Of a stretch of DNA of 64,000 nucleotides, positions 48,565 to 59,077 are shown in pieces. This DNA is from Klebsiella michiganensis (GTDB lineage: Bacteria; Pseudomonadota; Gammaproteobacteria; Enterobacterales; Enterobacteriaceae), in contig NZ_PRDB01000001.1 of NCBI RefSeq assembly GCF_002925905.1, forward strand, positions 1 to 64,000. The letters run 5' to 3'. Within the stretch, counting starts at the first letter, position 1. Each line of letters starts with the position of its first letter. Made by a program: the position numbers and the translations under genes. The notes beneath the pieces were generated by a model. That model made no database searches. It saw only the letters and a list, made by a program, of their open reading frames with translations, and was not told the origin of the DNA.

Positions 48565-48985
48565 CGGGACTCCCGGATGGCGGCTAACGCCTTATCCGGG
48601 CTACGCGTCCCCGGCGGTCTGCGGTCCCGTAGCCCGGGCAGGCGCTTTGCGCCGCCCCCGGGGGAAGCGTGCAGGATGTTGCAGAATTTTCCCGGAGGCG
48701 ATGCTGCGCATCTGTCCGGGCTACGCGTCCCCGGCGGTCTGCGGTCCCGTAGCCCGGGCAAGGCGCTTTGCGCCGCCCCCGGGGGAAACGTGCAGGATGT
48801 TGCAGAATTTTCCCGGAGGCGATGCTGCGCATCTTTCCGGGCTACGCATCCCCGGCGGTCTGCGGTCCCGTAGCCCGGGCAAGGCGCTTTGCGCCGCCCC
48901 CGGGGGAAGCGTGCAGGATGTTGCAGAATTTTCCCGGCGGCGATGCTGCGCATCTGTCCGCGCTGCTCGACCCCGGCGGGAAAAA
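48565..48985. repeat. Second REP/BIME tandem array (120/121-bp units)
   Basis: The core GTAGCCCGGGCA recurs at 48629, 48749 and 48870, giving units of 120 and 121 bp that differ by one A. Each has the same two inverted REP cores as the array at the window start, but the linking segments (GTGCAGGATGTTGCAGAATTTT and CGTCCCCGGCGGTCTGCGG types) are different. Three units plus partial ends are present. It separates the yia operon from the converging AraC gene. Confidence 0.88.
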
Positions 48986-48995
48986 CCCATCAACC

Positions 48996-49817
48996 CTACG
49001 CCGAATTAATATGTTCCTTGCAGTAACGACGCTTCCACGCCGCGGGCGTCAGGCTGGTATGCTTACGGAAAATCTTGCGAAAATAGCCGACATCGTTAAA
49101 TCCGCATTTCATCGCCACCTCGGTGAGCGACAGGGAATCGCTGATAAGCAGCTTTTCCGCCGCCCTCACCCGCTGACGGTGCAGCGCTTCGGTTAAGGTC
49201 AGCCGGAAAACATGGCGATAAATCCGCCCCAGATAATCGGCGTTGCAGTGCAGCTCCTGCGCCAGCGTGGATGCGGAAAGGGGCAAATGAAACCGGGTAC
49301 GAATGATTTGCTGCGCTCTCCACGCCAGCGCGTTGCCGGGGCTGTCGGCGGGCTGTTCGCCCGCTGCCGCCGAAACTTGCTGCAGAATCAGCAGCAGGAT
49401 CAGCTCCAGCGCCACGCTACGATGAATATTTTCCTGCTCGCGTAAGAATTGGCGGAACAACGAAATAATATACTGCGGCTCGCTGACGCGCGTGTGCTGC
49501 GGAATCGACAGCAGCGCCTCAGGCTGCGAAACGTTTTCACCTGAGGTCACTTCAAAATGCAGCCAGTAGAATTTTAAATCTGCCGGAAATTGCCCGATTC
49601 CGACGTGTAAACGCCGCGGCCAGAGCAATAAACTTTCCCCGGCATTGACGCTAAAAATCTCGTTGTTTTCGCGGATCGTTAATGTTCCTTTTTCCACAAA
49701 GATTATTTCCCAGGAGTGAAGCTGACGAGCCGGATGGCTGCCGATGCCTCGGGAAATAAACAATCCACCATTTTGCACCTTAATCGGAAGTGACATGGAC
49801 AATTCAAGCATAGACAT
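48996..49817 (-). CDS. AraC-family regulator of the GH127 locus
   Basis: A 273-residue regulator with an N-terminal cupin sugar-binding domain (HSWEIIFVEKGTLTIRENNE, about 34-53) and a C-terminal AraC DNA-binding domain. The two helix-turn-helix units are LSASTLAQELHCNADYLGRIYR and LSLTEVAMKCGFNDVGYFRKIFRKH. It is divergent from the GPH transporter and GH127 genes with a 246-bp gap, so it most likely activates them. The effector is probably an arabinose-type sugar, by context only. Confidence 0.88.
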   Translation of the reverse strand: MSMLELSMSLPIKVQNGGLFISRGIGSHPARQLHSWEIIFVEKGTLTIRENNEIFSVNAGESLLLWPRRLHVGIGQFPADLKFYWLHFEVTSGENVSQPEALLSIPQHTRVSEPQYIISLFRQFLREQENIHRSVALELILLLILQQVSAAAGEQPADSPGNALAWRAQQIIRTRFHLPLSASTLAQELHCNADYLGRIYRHVFRLTLTEALHRQRVRAAEKLLISDSLSLTEVAMKCGFNDVGYFRKIFRKHTSLTPAAWKRRYCKEHINSA

Positions 49818-50063
49818 TCAATATTCCGCTTTTAATAGCACCAATAACCCCTGTTATCTTTGATTATTCACGATAAAACAGCCGCCCGCTGGATCGAAAT
49901 CACATTTTTACCATCAGGTCGGAATCGTCCTCTTTTTATACTTTTTCCTTCCCTTGTTGCCCTCAACATTTAGTGCAGAATAAATAACGTAATTTGCAAA
50001 TAACACAATTAAAGCCCGCACTTCAGCGGGATATTATTCGCACATCATCTCCGGGAGTTATTT
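49818..50063. promoter_or_regulatory. Divergent promoter gap of the GH127 locus
   Basis: 246 bp of AT-rich sequence between the AraC gene and the transporter. It must hold both promoters. I could not assign operator or CRP sites with confidence. The transporter start has a CCGGGAG ribosome site. Confidence 0.5.
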
Positions 50064-51464
50064 ATGACTTCGGCTCCGATTACCACAACTGATTTGGCAC
50101 AGCGTGCCCAGGACGACAAATTATCCCTTCGGGAAAAAATAGGCTACGGATTGGGCGACGCGGGCGGGACGGTGATTACCTGCCTGATCATGAACTTTTT
50201 AACTTTTTTCTATACCGATGTCTTCGGCCTGACGCCCGCGCTGGTCGGGACCCTGTTTCTGGCCCTGCGCGTTTTCGACGCCGTTTCCGACCCGATTATG
50301 GGCGTGCTGGCCGACCGTACCCAGAGCCGCTGGGGACGCTTTCGTCCCTGGCAGCTGTGGATTGCCGTGCCGATCGGCGTTATCGGCGTCCTGACGTTTA
50401 CCGTGCCCGACGCCAGCATGGGGGTAAAAATCGCCTGGGCGTTCGGCACCTATCTGCTGCTGTCGGTGAGCTACACCGCGATAAACGTCCCCTACTGCGC
50501 GCTGATCAACACGATGACCACGCGTCATAGCGAGGTTATCTCGTGCCAGGCATGGCGTTTTGTCCTGTGCGGCGTGGCGGGATTCTTAGTCTCCGTTGGG
50601 CTGCCGTGGATGGTAAAATCGCTCGGCCAGGGCGATACCGCACAGGGGTATCAGTACGGCGTCGGCGTACTCTGCGCCATCGCGGTGGCGATGTTCCTGT
50701 GCTGCTTCTTCTGGGTTCGCGAACGCGTCTCGCTGGATGTCATGGGGAAATTTACCCTGCGCGAGCACATCGCCGGGCTGCGTAAAAACGACCAGCTGCT
50801 GCTGATGCTGGTGATGTCATTTCTGCTCATCAACGTCTTCAATATCCGCGGCGGCGGCTACATGTACTTCATCACCTACGTGCTGGGCGGCTCCACCGGC
50901 TACACCTCGCTATTCTTCACCATGGTAACCTTCGCCTCGATTGCGGGCTCCGTCATCATCAACCTGCTCTCGCGCCGCTTTGATACCGTCAAACTTTACT
51001 ACTACACCAACCTGGTGCTGGCCGCGCTGGCCGTGGCGATGTGGTTTTTGCCAACCGGGCAGGCGTACCAGACCCTGTGGCTGGTCGTCATCCTCGGCAA
51101 CGGCATTATTCTCGGCTTTACCCTGCCGCTGCACTTTTCGCTGATGGCCTTCTCCGACGACTACGGCGAATGGAAAACCGGCGTGCGTTCTTCCGGGATG
51201 AACTTCGCCTTTAACCTGTTCTTTATCAAGCTGGCGTGGGCCTCCAGCGCCGGCATTATCAGCCTCGTGTTTATCTACGTGGCCTATCAGCCGGGCGTGG
51301 AAAACCAAACGGCATCATCACTGGCGGGTATCGCCTCCATGGAGACCCTGCTGCCCGCCCTGTTCCATCTGCTGCTGGCCCTTTCCATTCGCGCCTGCAA
51401 GCTCAACAATCCGATGATGGCGCGCATCGCCAGCGATCTGCGTACGCGTCATGTTCAGCCTTAA
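50064..51464 (+). CDS. GPH-family sugar:cation symporter
   Basis: A 466-residue, 12-segment transporter of the glycoside-pentoside-hexuronide family (MelB/YicJ type). It has [29 protein letters not shown] in helix 1, [26 protein letters not shown] (the cation-site Asp residues and the helix 2-3 loop) and [16 protein letters not shown]. It should import a glycoside or oligosaccharide for the GH127 enzyme that follows 10 bp downstream, such as an L-arabinofuranoside. The substrate is inferred. Confidence 0.9.
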   Translation: MTSAPITTTDLAQRAQDDKLSLREKIGYGLGDAGGTVITCLIMNFLTFFYTDVFGLTPALVGTLFLALRVFDAVSDPIMGVLADRTQSRWGRFRPWQLWIAVPIGVIGVLTFTVPDASMGVKIAWAFGTYLLLSVSYTAINVPYCALINTMTTRHSEVISCQAWRFVLCGVAGFLVSVGLPWMVKSLGQGDTAQGYQYGVGVLCAIAVAMFLCCFFWVRERVSLDVMGKFTLREHIAGLRKNDQLLLMLVMSFLLINVFNIRGGGYMYFITYVLGGSTGYTSLFFTMVTFASIAGSVIINLLSRRFDTVKLYYYTNLVLAALAVAMWFLPTGQAYQTLWLVVILGNGIILGFTLPLHFSLMAFSDDYGEWKTGVRSSGMNFAFNLFFIKLAWASSAGIISLVFIYVAYQPGVENQTASSLAGIASMETLLPALFHLLLALSIRACKLNNPMMARIASDLRTRHVQP

Positions 51465-51474
51465 GGAGTCCGCC

Positions 51475-53436
51475 ATGTCTGTTATGGAAGTCGATCTGCA
51501 CAAACTGAAAATCAACGACCCGTTCCTCGGCCAGTACCAGCAGCTGGTGCGCGATGTGGTGATCCCTTATCAGTGGGATGCGCTTAACGACCGTATCGAG
51601 GAGGCGGACCCGAGCCATGCGATAGAGAACTTCCGCATCGCCGCCGGGCGACAGGAGGGTGAATTCTACGGCATGGTCTTTCAGGACAGCGACGTGGCGA
51701 AATGGCTGGAGGCGGTGGCCTGGTCGCTGTGTCAGAAGCCGGACCCCGGGCTGGAAAAAACCGCCGATGAGGTGATTGAACTGGTCGCGGCCGCCCAGTG
51801 TGAAGATGGCTATCTGAATACATATTTCACGGTCAAAGCGCCAGAGGAGCGCTGGACCAACCTCGCCGAATGCCACGAACTGTACTGCGCCGGGCACATG
51901 ATTGAAGCGGGTGTCGCCTTCTTCCAGGCCACAGGCAAACGTCGTCTGCTGGATGTCGTCTGCCGCCTCGCCGACCACATCGATAGCGTGTTTGGCCCCG
52001 GAGATAACCAGCTGCACGGCTACCCTGGCCATCCGGAAATCGAGCTGGCGTTAATGCGCCTGTATGACGTCACTCAGGAGCCGCGCTATATCGCGCTGGT
52101 GAAGTACTTCGTTGAGGCGCGCGGAACGCAGCCGCATTTTTACGATATCGAATATGAGAAGCGCGGCAAAACCTCCTACTGGAACACCTACGGTCCGGCG
52201 TGGATGGTGATGGATAAACCCTACAGCCAGGCGCATCAGCTGATTTCCGAACAACCGGTCGCCATCGGCCACGCGGTGCGTTTCGTCTATCTGATGACCG
52301 GCGTTGCCCACCTCGCCCGTTTAAGTCAGGACGAGGGCAAGCGCCGGGATTGCCTGCGCCTGTGGAAAAATATGGCCCGGCGTCAGCTGTATATCACCGG
52401 CGGAATCGGTTCGCAGAGCAGCGGGGAGGCCTTCAGCAGCGACTATGACCTGCCAAACGACACGGTCTATGCCGAAAGCTGTGCTTCCATTGGCCTGATG
52501 ATGTTTGCCCGCCGGATGCTGGAGATGGAAGCCGACAGCCAATATGCCGACGTGATGGAGCGCGCGCTGTATAACACCGTGCTGGGTGGAATGGCGCTCG
52601 ACGGCAAGCACTTCTTCTACGTCAATCCGCTGGAAGTGCATCCAAAATCCTTAAAATTCAACCATATTTACGATCACGTTAAGCCCGTCCGTCAGCGCTG
52701 GTTCGGCTGCGCCTGCTGTCCGCCGAATATCGCACGGGTGCTCACCTCGCTGGGGCACTATATCTACACGCCGCACGACGACGCCCTGTACATCAACCTG
52801 TATATCGGCAACAGCGTGGAGATCCCGGTGGGCAATGAGGCGCTACGCCTGCGCATCAGCGGCAACTATCCGTGGCAGGAACAGGTGAAGATAGTCATCG
52901 ATTCATCTTCACCGGTTAATCATACCCTGGCGCTGCGTCTGCCGGACTGGTGCGATAAGCCGCAGGTCACGCTCAACGGCGCGCCGGTTACGCAGGACGT
53001 GCGCAAAGGGTATCTGCACATCAGCCATCTCTGGCAGGAGGGCGACACGCTACAGTTAACCCTGCCGATGCCGGTGCGCCGCATTTACGGTAACCCGCTG
53101 GTGCGCCACCAAGCAGGCCAGGTCGCCGTCCAGCGCGGTCCGCTGGTTTATTGCCTGGAGCAGGCGGATAACGGCGAGCAATTGCATAACCTGCAGCTGC
53201 CGCGCGATGCCCGGTTTAGCACTGTCGAAGGCAAAGGGATTTTTGCCCGCAAGATACTTCTCCAGGCGCCGGGCTATAAGCAAACGGCGGAAGATGCCGA
53301 AAACCAGGCCCTATGGCACTATGACCGCGCGCCGTCCTCCCGTCAGCCGCAAGTATTAACCTTTATTCCGTGGTTTAGCTGGGCCAACCGCGGCGAAGGC
53401 GAGATGCGCATCTGGGTGAACGAGACGGAAGCGTAA
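51475..53436 (+). CDS. GH127 beta-L-arabinofuranosidase-like glycosidase
   Basis: A 653-residue cytoplasmic protein (no signal peptide) of glycoside hydrolase family 127. The cysteine/zinc catalytic centre is visible: AESCASIGLMMFARRML supplies a Glu and a Cys ligand, and GCACCPPNIARV supplies the Cys pair that includes the nucleophile in the family. The (alpha/alpha)6 barrel fills the first two thirds and beta-domains the rest. It should release L-arabinose from beta-L-arabinofuranosides brought in by the coupled transporter. L-arabinose then needs the ara genes, not in this window. Confidence 0.92.
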   Translation: MSVMEVDLHKLKINDPFLGQYQQLVRDVVIPYQWDALNDRIEEADPSHAIENFRIAAGRQEGEFYGMVFQDSDVAKWLEAVAWSLCQKPDPGLEKTADEVIELVAAAQCEDGYLNTYFTVKAPEERWTNLAECHELYCAGHMIEAGVAFFQATGKRRLLDVVCRLADHIDSVFGPGDNQLHGYPGHPEIELALMRLYDVTQEPRYIALVKYFVEARGTQPHFYDIEYEKRGKTSYWNTYGPAWMVMDKPYSQAHQLISEQPVAIGHAVRFVYLMTGVAHLARLSQDEGKRRDCLRLWKNMARRQLYITGGIGSQSSGEAFSSDYDLPNDTVYAESCASIGLMMFARRMLEMEADSQYADVMERALYNTVLGGMALDGKHFFYVNPLEVHPKSLKFNHIYDHVKPVRQRWFGCACCPPNIARVLTSLGHYIYTPHDDALYINLYIGNSVEIPVGNEALRLRISGNYPWQEQVKIVIDSSSPVNHTLALRLPDWCDKPQVTLNGAPVTQDVRKGYLHISHLWQEGDTLQLTLPMPVRRIYGNPLVRHQAGQVAVQRGPLVYCLEQADNGEQLHNLQLPRDARFSTVEGKGIFARKILLQAPGYKQTAEDAENQALWHYDRAPSSRQPQVLTFIPWFSWANRGEGEMRIWVNETEA

Positions 53437-53442
53437 GTGTGA

Positions 53443-53530
53443 ACATTCCCCGGTGGCGCTGCGCTTACCGGGGCTACAAGGTTTGTGCGTTATCGTAGCC
53501 CGGGTAAGGCGTTCACGCCGCGACCCGGGA
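53443..53530. repeat. REP/BIME pair between the GH127 gene and selB
   Basis: CCCCGGTGGCGCTGCGCTTACCGGGG and CCCGGGTAAGGCGTTCACGCCGCGACCCGGG are two REP cores in opposite orientation with the GCTAC and GTAGC ends facing inward, the classical BIME layout. They separate converging genes. Confidence 0.75.
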
Positions 53531-53543
53531 CTACCTGCTTATG

Positions 53544-55385
53544 CTAAAGGAACAATGCCTTATCGCGCAGAATATGATCGTTGCCGCGACGGCGGGTAAA
53601 ACCGATGCGGTCGAAATATTCGAGGATCTGAATCGCCAGCTTGCGCCCGACGTTCAGCGTATCGCGGAAATCCGCCGCGCAGGTTGAGCCCCTTTCCAGA
53701 TCCAGATCGCGGATCATTTTGGCAAACGCCACAATCCGATCGTTGCGATAGTAGCGATCTTTCACGATCGCGGTAATCATCCCCTGCTGCGCCGCCTGGC
53801 GTAATACCGCCCGCATTAACGACTCTTCTACGTTGGCTTCCCGCGCCAGATCGCGCACCCACCATGGCTCATCGGCAAACAGCCCGGCAACCCGCTGCCA
53901 GATGGCCTGCTGCTCGTCGGTAAAGCCCGCTTTATGCTCCGGCAGATGCAGCCAGCCGTGGTGGCTGTGAACAATGCCGCTTTCGCGCATCTGCTCAATC
54001 AACAGCAGCACCAGCGCTTCATCTTCCATCGGCAGCGCAATACGCCGCAGGCGTTCGCGGCCCGGTCCTGGCTCATCGCGATGCTGATCGTGATAGCGCG
54101 CCAGGGCATCGAGCAGCTTCCGCTGCCAGCGCGCGGCGAGCGGGGCGCTCAGCAGGCTATTTCCCGCCTGCAGATAGTCAGGGCGGTGAATCAGCGCGTT
54201 GAGGCCCTCGCGGCTGAGCTGACGCGCCCAGGCGAAATCATCGAGGCGCACCGCATCGCGCTGAAGGTGAATATCCAGCGCCTGGACGTCATCGCCCTGC
54301 GCGGCGGCCAGCGCGTGCAGCCACTGTAAATACTCCGGCTTACGCTTGCCCCGGCGCGGCGGATTGAGGGTCACCACTCGCGCACCGGCCAGCGTCAGGC
54401 GCGCGGAAATATCGCGCAGCACCAGACGGTCGTTATCCGCCAGCCGCAGCGGCGTATCGAGAACCAGCTCCGCCAGCGCGCCTTCGAGCAGCGACACGCG
54501 GCCGGTAATGTGGCTGGCGGCGTGGTGGATATGCAGCGGCTGCCACTGGCTAAGCGGCGTATGGCACTGCAGTTCAACGATGACCCGCTCAGAGGCTTCC
54601 GGCGGCGGTACCGCCAGCAGCCAGTCGCCGCGGTTGAGCTCCTCTTTTTGCGCATCGCCGGCAATATTCAGGGCAATGCGCTGGCCGGCCCAGGCCTGCT
54701 CAACCGGCTGATTCTGCGCGTGCAGACCGCGCACGCGCATCGGTTTATCCACGCCGGTCAGCCACAGCGTATCGCCAACGTTGACCTCGCCGGATAACGC
54801 GGTCCCGGTAACCACCAGCCCCGCGCCTTTGACGGTAAATGCCCGGTCGATGGCCAGGCGAAAGCGCTGATGCTGCGGGTGCGCACGCGCGGAGAGCTGC
54901 AGGAGATGCTCGCGCAGCTCGGCGATGCCCCGTCCTTCCGTCGCCGCGACGGCAAACAGGGTCGCGCCGGTAAAGCCGAACTCCGCCAGCACCGCGTCGA
55001 TTTCCGCCTCCACCTCCTCAATCCGCGCCGCTTCTACGCGGTCCGCTTTGGTCAGCGCCACGGTTAGCGTTGGCTGCCCGGTAAGCTGGAGGATCGCCAG
55101 ATGTTCGCGGGTTTGCGCCATCACGCCATCATCGCAGGCCACCACCAGCAGCGCGTGATCGATACCGCCGACGCCGGCCAGCATATTGGACAAAAACTTT
55201 TCGTGGCCGGGAACGTCGATAAAACCCAGCACCCGCCCGTCGGGCTGCGGCCAGTAGGCGTAGCCGAGGTCGATAGTCATCCCGCGCGCTTTCTCTTCCG
55301 GCAGGCGATCGGCGTTGATACCGGTAATCGCCTGCAGCAGCGTGGTTTTGCCGTGGTCAACGTGTCCGGCGGTGGCAATAATCAT
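53544..55385 (-). CDS. selB: Selenocysteine-specific elongation factor SelB
   Basis: A 613-residue translation factor that brings Sec-tRNA to UGA codons next to a SECIS hairpin. The N-terminal GTPase has [11 protein letters not shown] (P-loop), [20 protein letters not shown] and TKAD. It is followed by two beta-barrel domains and four C-terminal winged helices (about 380-613) that bind the mRNA hairpin. The gene overlaps selA by 4 bp, so the two are coupled. Confidence 0.96.
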   Translation of the reverse strand: MIIATAGHVDHGKTTLLQAITGINADRLPEEKARGMTIDLGYAYWPQPDGRVLGFIDVPGHEKFLSNMLAGVGGIDHALLVVACDDGVMAQTREHLAILQLTGQPTLTVALTKADRVEAARIEEVEAEIDAVLAEFGFTGATLFAVAATEGRGIAELREHLLQLSARAHPQHQRFRLAIDRAFTVKGAGLVVTGTALSGEVNVGDTLWLTGVDKPMRVRGLHAQNQPVEQAWAGQRIALNIAGDAQKEELNRGDWLLAVPPPEASERVIVELQCHTPLSQWQPLHIHHAASHITGRVSLLEGALAELVLDTPLRLADNDRLVLRDISARLTLAGARVVTLNPPRRGKRKPEYLQWLHALAAAQGDDVQALDIHLQRDAVRLDDFAWARQLSREGLNALIHRPDYLQAGNSLLSAPLAARWQRKLLDALARYHDQHRDEPGPGRERLRRIALPMEDEALVLLLIEQMRESGIVHSHHGWLHLPEHKAGFTDEQQAIWQRVAGLFADEPWWVRDLAREANVEESLMRAVLRQAAQQGMITAIVKDRYYRNDRIVAFAKMIRDLDLERGSTCAADFRDTLNVGRKLAIQILEYFDRIGFTRRRGNDHILRDKALFL

Positions 55386-56770
55386 CTCAATAACATCTCC
55401 ATAAACCGGGATTCATCCTCAAGACAGCGCAGGTCCAGCCACAGGCGGCCATCGTAGATCCTGCCAATAACCGGCACGGGCAACTGACGCCAGCGTGCCG
55501 CCAGAGCTTCCAGCCGACTGCCGCGCCCATCGCGCGGAGTCAACGTCAACGCCGCGCTGGGCAAGCGGTCCACCGGCAGCGAGCCGCTGCCGATCTGCGA
55601 CAGGCATGGCTCGACCCGCAGGTCAAAATCAGCATAATGTGCAGCCAGCGCGGCCCGCATGCGCTCGCCCTGCAGGCGGATCTCGTCCGCCTGGCGAGTC
55701 AGCAGACGCAGGGTCGGTAGTTCAGCGGCCAGCTTTTCCGGATGCAGATAGAGGCGCAGCGTGGCCTCCAGCGCCGCGAGGGTCATTTTATCCGCCCGCA
55801 GGGCGCGCTTAAGCGGATGGCTCTGCAAACGCGCGATCAGCGCTTTTTTACCGACGATAATTCCCGCCTGCGGGCCGCCCAGCAGTTTATCGCCGGAGAA
55901 GCTCACCAGGCTGACGCCGGCGGCAATCATCTCCTGCGGCATCGGCTCTTTCGGCAGGCCGTACTGGCTTAAATCCACCAGCGAGCCGCTGCCGAGATCG
56001 GCCACCACCGGGATATTGAGTTCGCGGCCAATCTCCGCCAGCGCCGCTTCATCGACCGCTTTAGTAAAGCCCTCAATACTGTAGTTGCTGGTGTGCACCT
56101 TCATCAGCAGGCCGGTATTGTCATTCACCGCCTGACGATAATCTTTCGCGTGGGTGCGGTTGGTGGTCCCGACTTCATGCAGAACGCAGCCCGCCTGGCG
56201 CATCACGTCGGGAATACGAAACGCGCCGCCGATCTCCACCAGCTCGCCGCGCGACACCACCACCTCACTGCCGCCGGCGGTTGCCGCCAGCATCAGCAGC
56301 ACCGCCGCCGCGTTATTGTTGACGATACAGGCGTCTTCCGCGCCGGTGATCTGGCAAAGCAGGTCGGCCAGCGCGCGATCGCGGTGGCCGCGTCCGGCAT
56401 CGTCAAGATCGTATTCCAGCGTCACCGGCGCGCGCATCGCCTGGGTCACCGCCTCAACCGCCGCTTCCGCCTGAATCGCCCGCCCAAGGTTGGTGTGCAG
56501 CACGGTACCGGTCAGGTTGAACACCGGGCGCAGCGCGCTCTGCTGTCGCTGCGTCAAACGACGCGAGGTCTCCATTAGCCATGCTTCGCACCAGTCCGGC
56601 AGCGCCTGGTTCAGGCGGATGTATTCCCGCGCCTCGTCCAGCATCTGACGCAGCTGCGCCACCGTCTGGGCGTGACCGTATTGCATCAACAGCGGTGAAA
56701 ATGCGGGGTCGCGGAGTAAACGGTCGATGGCCGGAAGCCGGGTATAAAGCGCACGAATTTCGCTAGTCAT
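55382..56770 (-). CDS. selA: L-seryl-tRNA(Sec) selenium transferase
   Basis: SelA converts seryl-tRNA(Sec) to selenocysteinyl-tRNA with selenophosphate in a large PLP-dependent homodecamer. The 462-residue protein carries the PLP lysine in [17 protein letters not shown] (about 290-306), preceded by [12 protein letters not shown] and [12 protein letters not shown]. Together with selB it implies selenoproteins such as formate dehydrogenases elsewhere in the genome. None is in this window. Confidence 0.96.
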   Translation of the reverse strand: MTSEIRALYTRLPAIDRLLRDPAFSPLLMQYGHAQTVAQLRQMLDEAREYIRLNQALPDWCEAWLMETSRRLTQRQQSALRPVFNLTGTVLHTNLGRAIQAEAAVEAVTQAMRAPVTLEYDLDDAGRGHRDRALADLLCQITGAEDACIVNNNAAAVLLMLAATAGGSEVVVSRGELVEIGGAFRIPDVMRQAGCVLHEVGTTNRTHAKDYRQAVNDNTGLLMKVHTSNYSIEGFTKAVDEAALAEIGRELNIPVVADLGSGSLVDLSQYGLPKEPMPQEMIAAGVSLVSFSGDKLLGGPQAGIIVGKKALIARLQSHPLKRALRADKMTLAALEATLRLYLHPEKLAAELPTLRLLTRQADEIRLQGERMRAALAAHYADFDLRVEPCLSQIGSGSLPVDRLPSAALTLTPRDGRGSRLEALAARWRQLPVPVIGRIYDGRLWLDLRCLEDESRFMEMLLR

Positions 56771-56865
56771 GAATGAACCTATTTTCCCCCCTCCCGACGG
56801 GAGAGGGAGTCAACAAATGAGCGGCAATTGTAATGCCTCCGCGCAAAAACTGTTACCTGTCTGGG

Positions 56866-57474
56866 TCAACTCACCGGCGGTTCAGTGCGCGCAAAGCTGG
56901 CGCGCTGAAAGAGGGAATCCACCAGGCGCACCAGCTTCGGTCGGGTGGCGCACCAGCCCGGAGCGACACGGCGGAAATTGAGATAAGCAATGGCGCAGGC
57001 TGCGGAAATGGTTGCCAGATTAACCTCATCAGGACGTAATGTCCCGTCACTGGCATACCCTTCCAGCGCATCAAGCCCGCGCGCAATTTTTTCACGCTGG
57101 CGCAGCAGTTCGCTTTCCGACTGCTGGGCCGCCGGGCGCGTTTTCTCCCGTACCAGCGTTTGCGCAGCCTCCATCACGCCATCAGCCAGCGCTTCAATTT
57201 GACGCAATTTCAGCGCAGCCTTCGGCGCCGCAGGCAGCATATCCGGCGCGATGCCGAGCAGCTCCAGATATTGCGCAATAATGGGCGAGTCGTACCAGCA
57301 TTCACCGTCGTCGGTGGCCAGCGCGGGGACTTTTCCCAGCGGATTGTAGTGCGCCACGCCGTTGGTCTCGTGGTACGGGAATTCGTTGACGAACTCGAAG
57401 GGAATCGCTTTTTCCAGCAGTATGACGGAAATTTTGCGCACAAAGGGACTGGTGTAGCTGCCGATCAGTTTCAT
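56866..57474 (-). CDS. yibF: Glutathione S-transferase-like protein YibF
   Basis: A 202-residue GST-fold protein: thioredoxin-like N-terminal domain ([22 protein letters not shown], then NPLGKVPAL) and helical C-terminal domain. A Ser-Pro pair lies where a Cys-Pro or Tyr would sit in active GSTs, so catalysis is uncertain. The start MKLIGSY has AGGAG upstream and gives the E. coli length; the 17-codon extension looks non-coding. The function is unknown. Confidence 0.93.
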   Translation of the reverse strand: MKLIGSYTSPFVRKISVILLEKAIPFEFVNEFPYHETNGVAHYNPLGKVPALATDDGECWYDSPIIAQYLELLGIAPDMLPAAPKAALKLRQIEALADGVMEAAQTLVREKTRPAAQQSESELLRQREKIARGLDALEGYASDGTLRPDEVNLATISAACAIAYLNFRRVAPGWCATRPKLVRLVDSLFQRASFARTEPPVS

Positions 57475-57565
57475 TGCCTGCTCCTTTCGCCAACAAAGTA
57501 GTAAGTATGGCGCAGGCGCAGGCAAATAGCAGAGAGAGAAATCATCTCATGCCGGACCGACCCCG

Positions 57566-58702
57566 CTAATGGTCCAGATAGAGATAGTGCATCCAGCTGG
57601 TCATCCGCAGAAGCACCTTGCGCATCACCGAAACGTGGGTGAAATGATCGGAGTAGACCGCCACCTGGGCGTAAATGCCGTCAGGCAGGGCGTCTACGGC
57701 GGCATCGGGCTCCAGCTCAATGGTCGCCAGCACGCCGTCGGTGCCCGGCGTCACCGTCAGCGCCTGCAGCGTGCCCTGCGCCTGGTATGTTCCCCCCGGT
57801 ACGACTGGCAGGATGCTCACCAGCTTGCCGCGAAAGACCTGTCCCGGCAGCGCGTTGAACACCGCTTCAGCATCGTCGCCCTTCTCCAGCCTGAGCAGCG
57901 AATTTTGGCGGAACTGCGCCACAATCAGCCGTTTTTGCTGGGGGATAAAGACCATCACCGGACGCAGCGGCAGCGAGGCGGCATAGGTCCCAGGACGAAT
58001 TAACACCTGGGTGATATAGCCATCGCTGGGCGCGCGCACGGTCGTCTGATCGAGGTTATATTTCGCCTCCGCCAGCTGCGCGCGCAGGCTTACCACCTGC
58101 GACTGTTCGCCGTTTATCATGCTGTCGAGCTGGCTCTGAATTTGCGCCTGCTCCGCCACCGATCCTTTCACCATCGCATCCTGGGCGAGGTAGTTTTGCC
58201 GGGCATTATCGATATCGCTTTCCGAAAACGGATTGACCCGCGCCTGGCTTCCTTTCAGGTAGCGCTGATAATCCTTATACAGACGGTCGCGCTCCGCCGA
58301 AACGCGCGTGGTGTTGGCCTGAGCCTCAGAAAGCTGGGCTTTAAGGGTATTGATACTGTGCAGCGCGGTAACAAGGTCGGCCTGTAGCCGGTCCACCCGC
58401 GCCTGATAACGCACCGGATCGATGGTAAACAGCACCTCGCCCTTTTTAACCCGTTGATTTGCTTTATCCGTGACGCTGCTGACCACCCCGGTAACCTGCG
58501 GCGTAATAGGAATAGAAATAACCGCTTTTTGCGCGGTAAAGGTATACGGATGGTTGTAGTTCATTAATAAGATAAGCGCGCTAACAATAAATACGCCGCC
58601 CAGCGCCGCGGTGGGAACCGTCCATTTATTTACCGGGATCTTAAATATTTTAAATATCGACCAGGCAATCGCCACATAGGTCAAAATAATCAGCAGATCC
58701 AT
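57566..58702 (-). CDS. yibH: HlyD/EmrA-type membrane fusion protein YibH
   Basis: A 378-residue periplasmic adaptor with one N-terminal membrane anchor (about 24-46). The biotinyl-lipoyl-like half-motifs are [17 protein letters not shown] and [19 protein letters not shown]. Between them is a long coiled-coil hairpin (about 95-215). Such proteins bridge inner-membrane exporters to the outer membrane; a pump gene is not adjacent. It forms a pair with yibI 3 bp upstream. Confidence 0.93.
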   Translation of the reverse strand: MDLLIILTYVAIAWSIFKIFKIPVNKWTVPTAALGGVFIVSALILLMNYNHPYTFTAQKAVISIPITPQVTGVVSSVTDKANQRVKKGEVLFTIDPVRYQARVDRLQADLVTALHSINTLKAQLSEAQANTTRVSAERDRLYKDYQRYLKGSQARVNPFSESDIDNARQNYLAQDAMVKGSVAEQAQIQSQLDSMINGEQSQVVSLRAQLAEAKYNLDQTTVRAPSDGYITQVLIRPGTYAASLPLRPVMVFIPQQKRLIVAQFRQNSLLRLEKGDDAEAVFNALPGQVFRGKLVSILPVVPGGTYQAQGTLQALTVTPGTDGVLATIELEPDAAVDALPDGIYAQVAVYSDHFTHVSVMRKVLLRMTSWMHYLYLDH

Positions 58703-58705
58703 GAG

Positions 58706-59077
58706 TTATTTCTCCACCGAAGGAGGTTGAGCTGACGGTCTGAGACCGGTTATTTGCTGCTCGAGCGCGATAACCCGCCGGCGCAGTTCGCTGATGTCGT
58801 CCCCCTCTTCCGCCGCCTCAGACGGCGTCTCGTCCCGCCGATGCTGCATGCCCCAGCCGCGTTCTGGCCGGTAAAGCGTGGCCCAGATCCATAAAAACGG
58901 CCAGATGACGTGCAGCGTAAAAAGGCTCACCCAGCCCGCGACGTGAATCGCATCGGCATGCGGGTGATTACGTTTCTTCGCGATCAGGTAAGGAATATCA
59001 TGAAGAATGATGATTCCATAAAAAATCACCAGAAATACAAAGATCAGAACGCCGAGCGCAAAATAATTGAGAAACAT
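58706..59077 (-). CDS. yibI: DUF3302 inner membrane protein YibI
   Basis: A 123-residue protein with two membrane segments (about 5-27 and 45-66) and a charged, Arg/Glu-rich cytoplasmic tail with coiled-coil tendency (DISELRRRVIALEQQITGL). It starts the yibI-yibH operon. DUF3302 proteins regularly pair with HlyD-type adaptors. The function is unknown. Confidence 0.9.
   Translation of the reverse strand: MFLNYFALGVLIFVFLVIFYGIIILHDIPYLIAKKRNHPHADAIHVAGWVSLFTLHVIWPFLWIWATLYRPERGWGMQHRRDETPSEAAEEGDDISELRRRVIALEQQITGLRPSAQPPSVEK

Noticed and set aside
48309-49009. Open frames across the second REP array (up to 214 codons)
   Set aside because: Same reason: translated REP repeats, partly antisense to sgbE, with no recognisable protein features.
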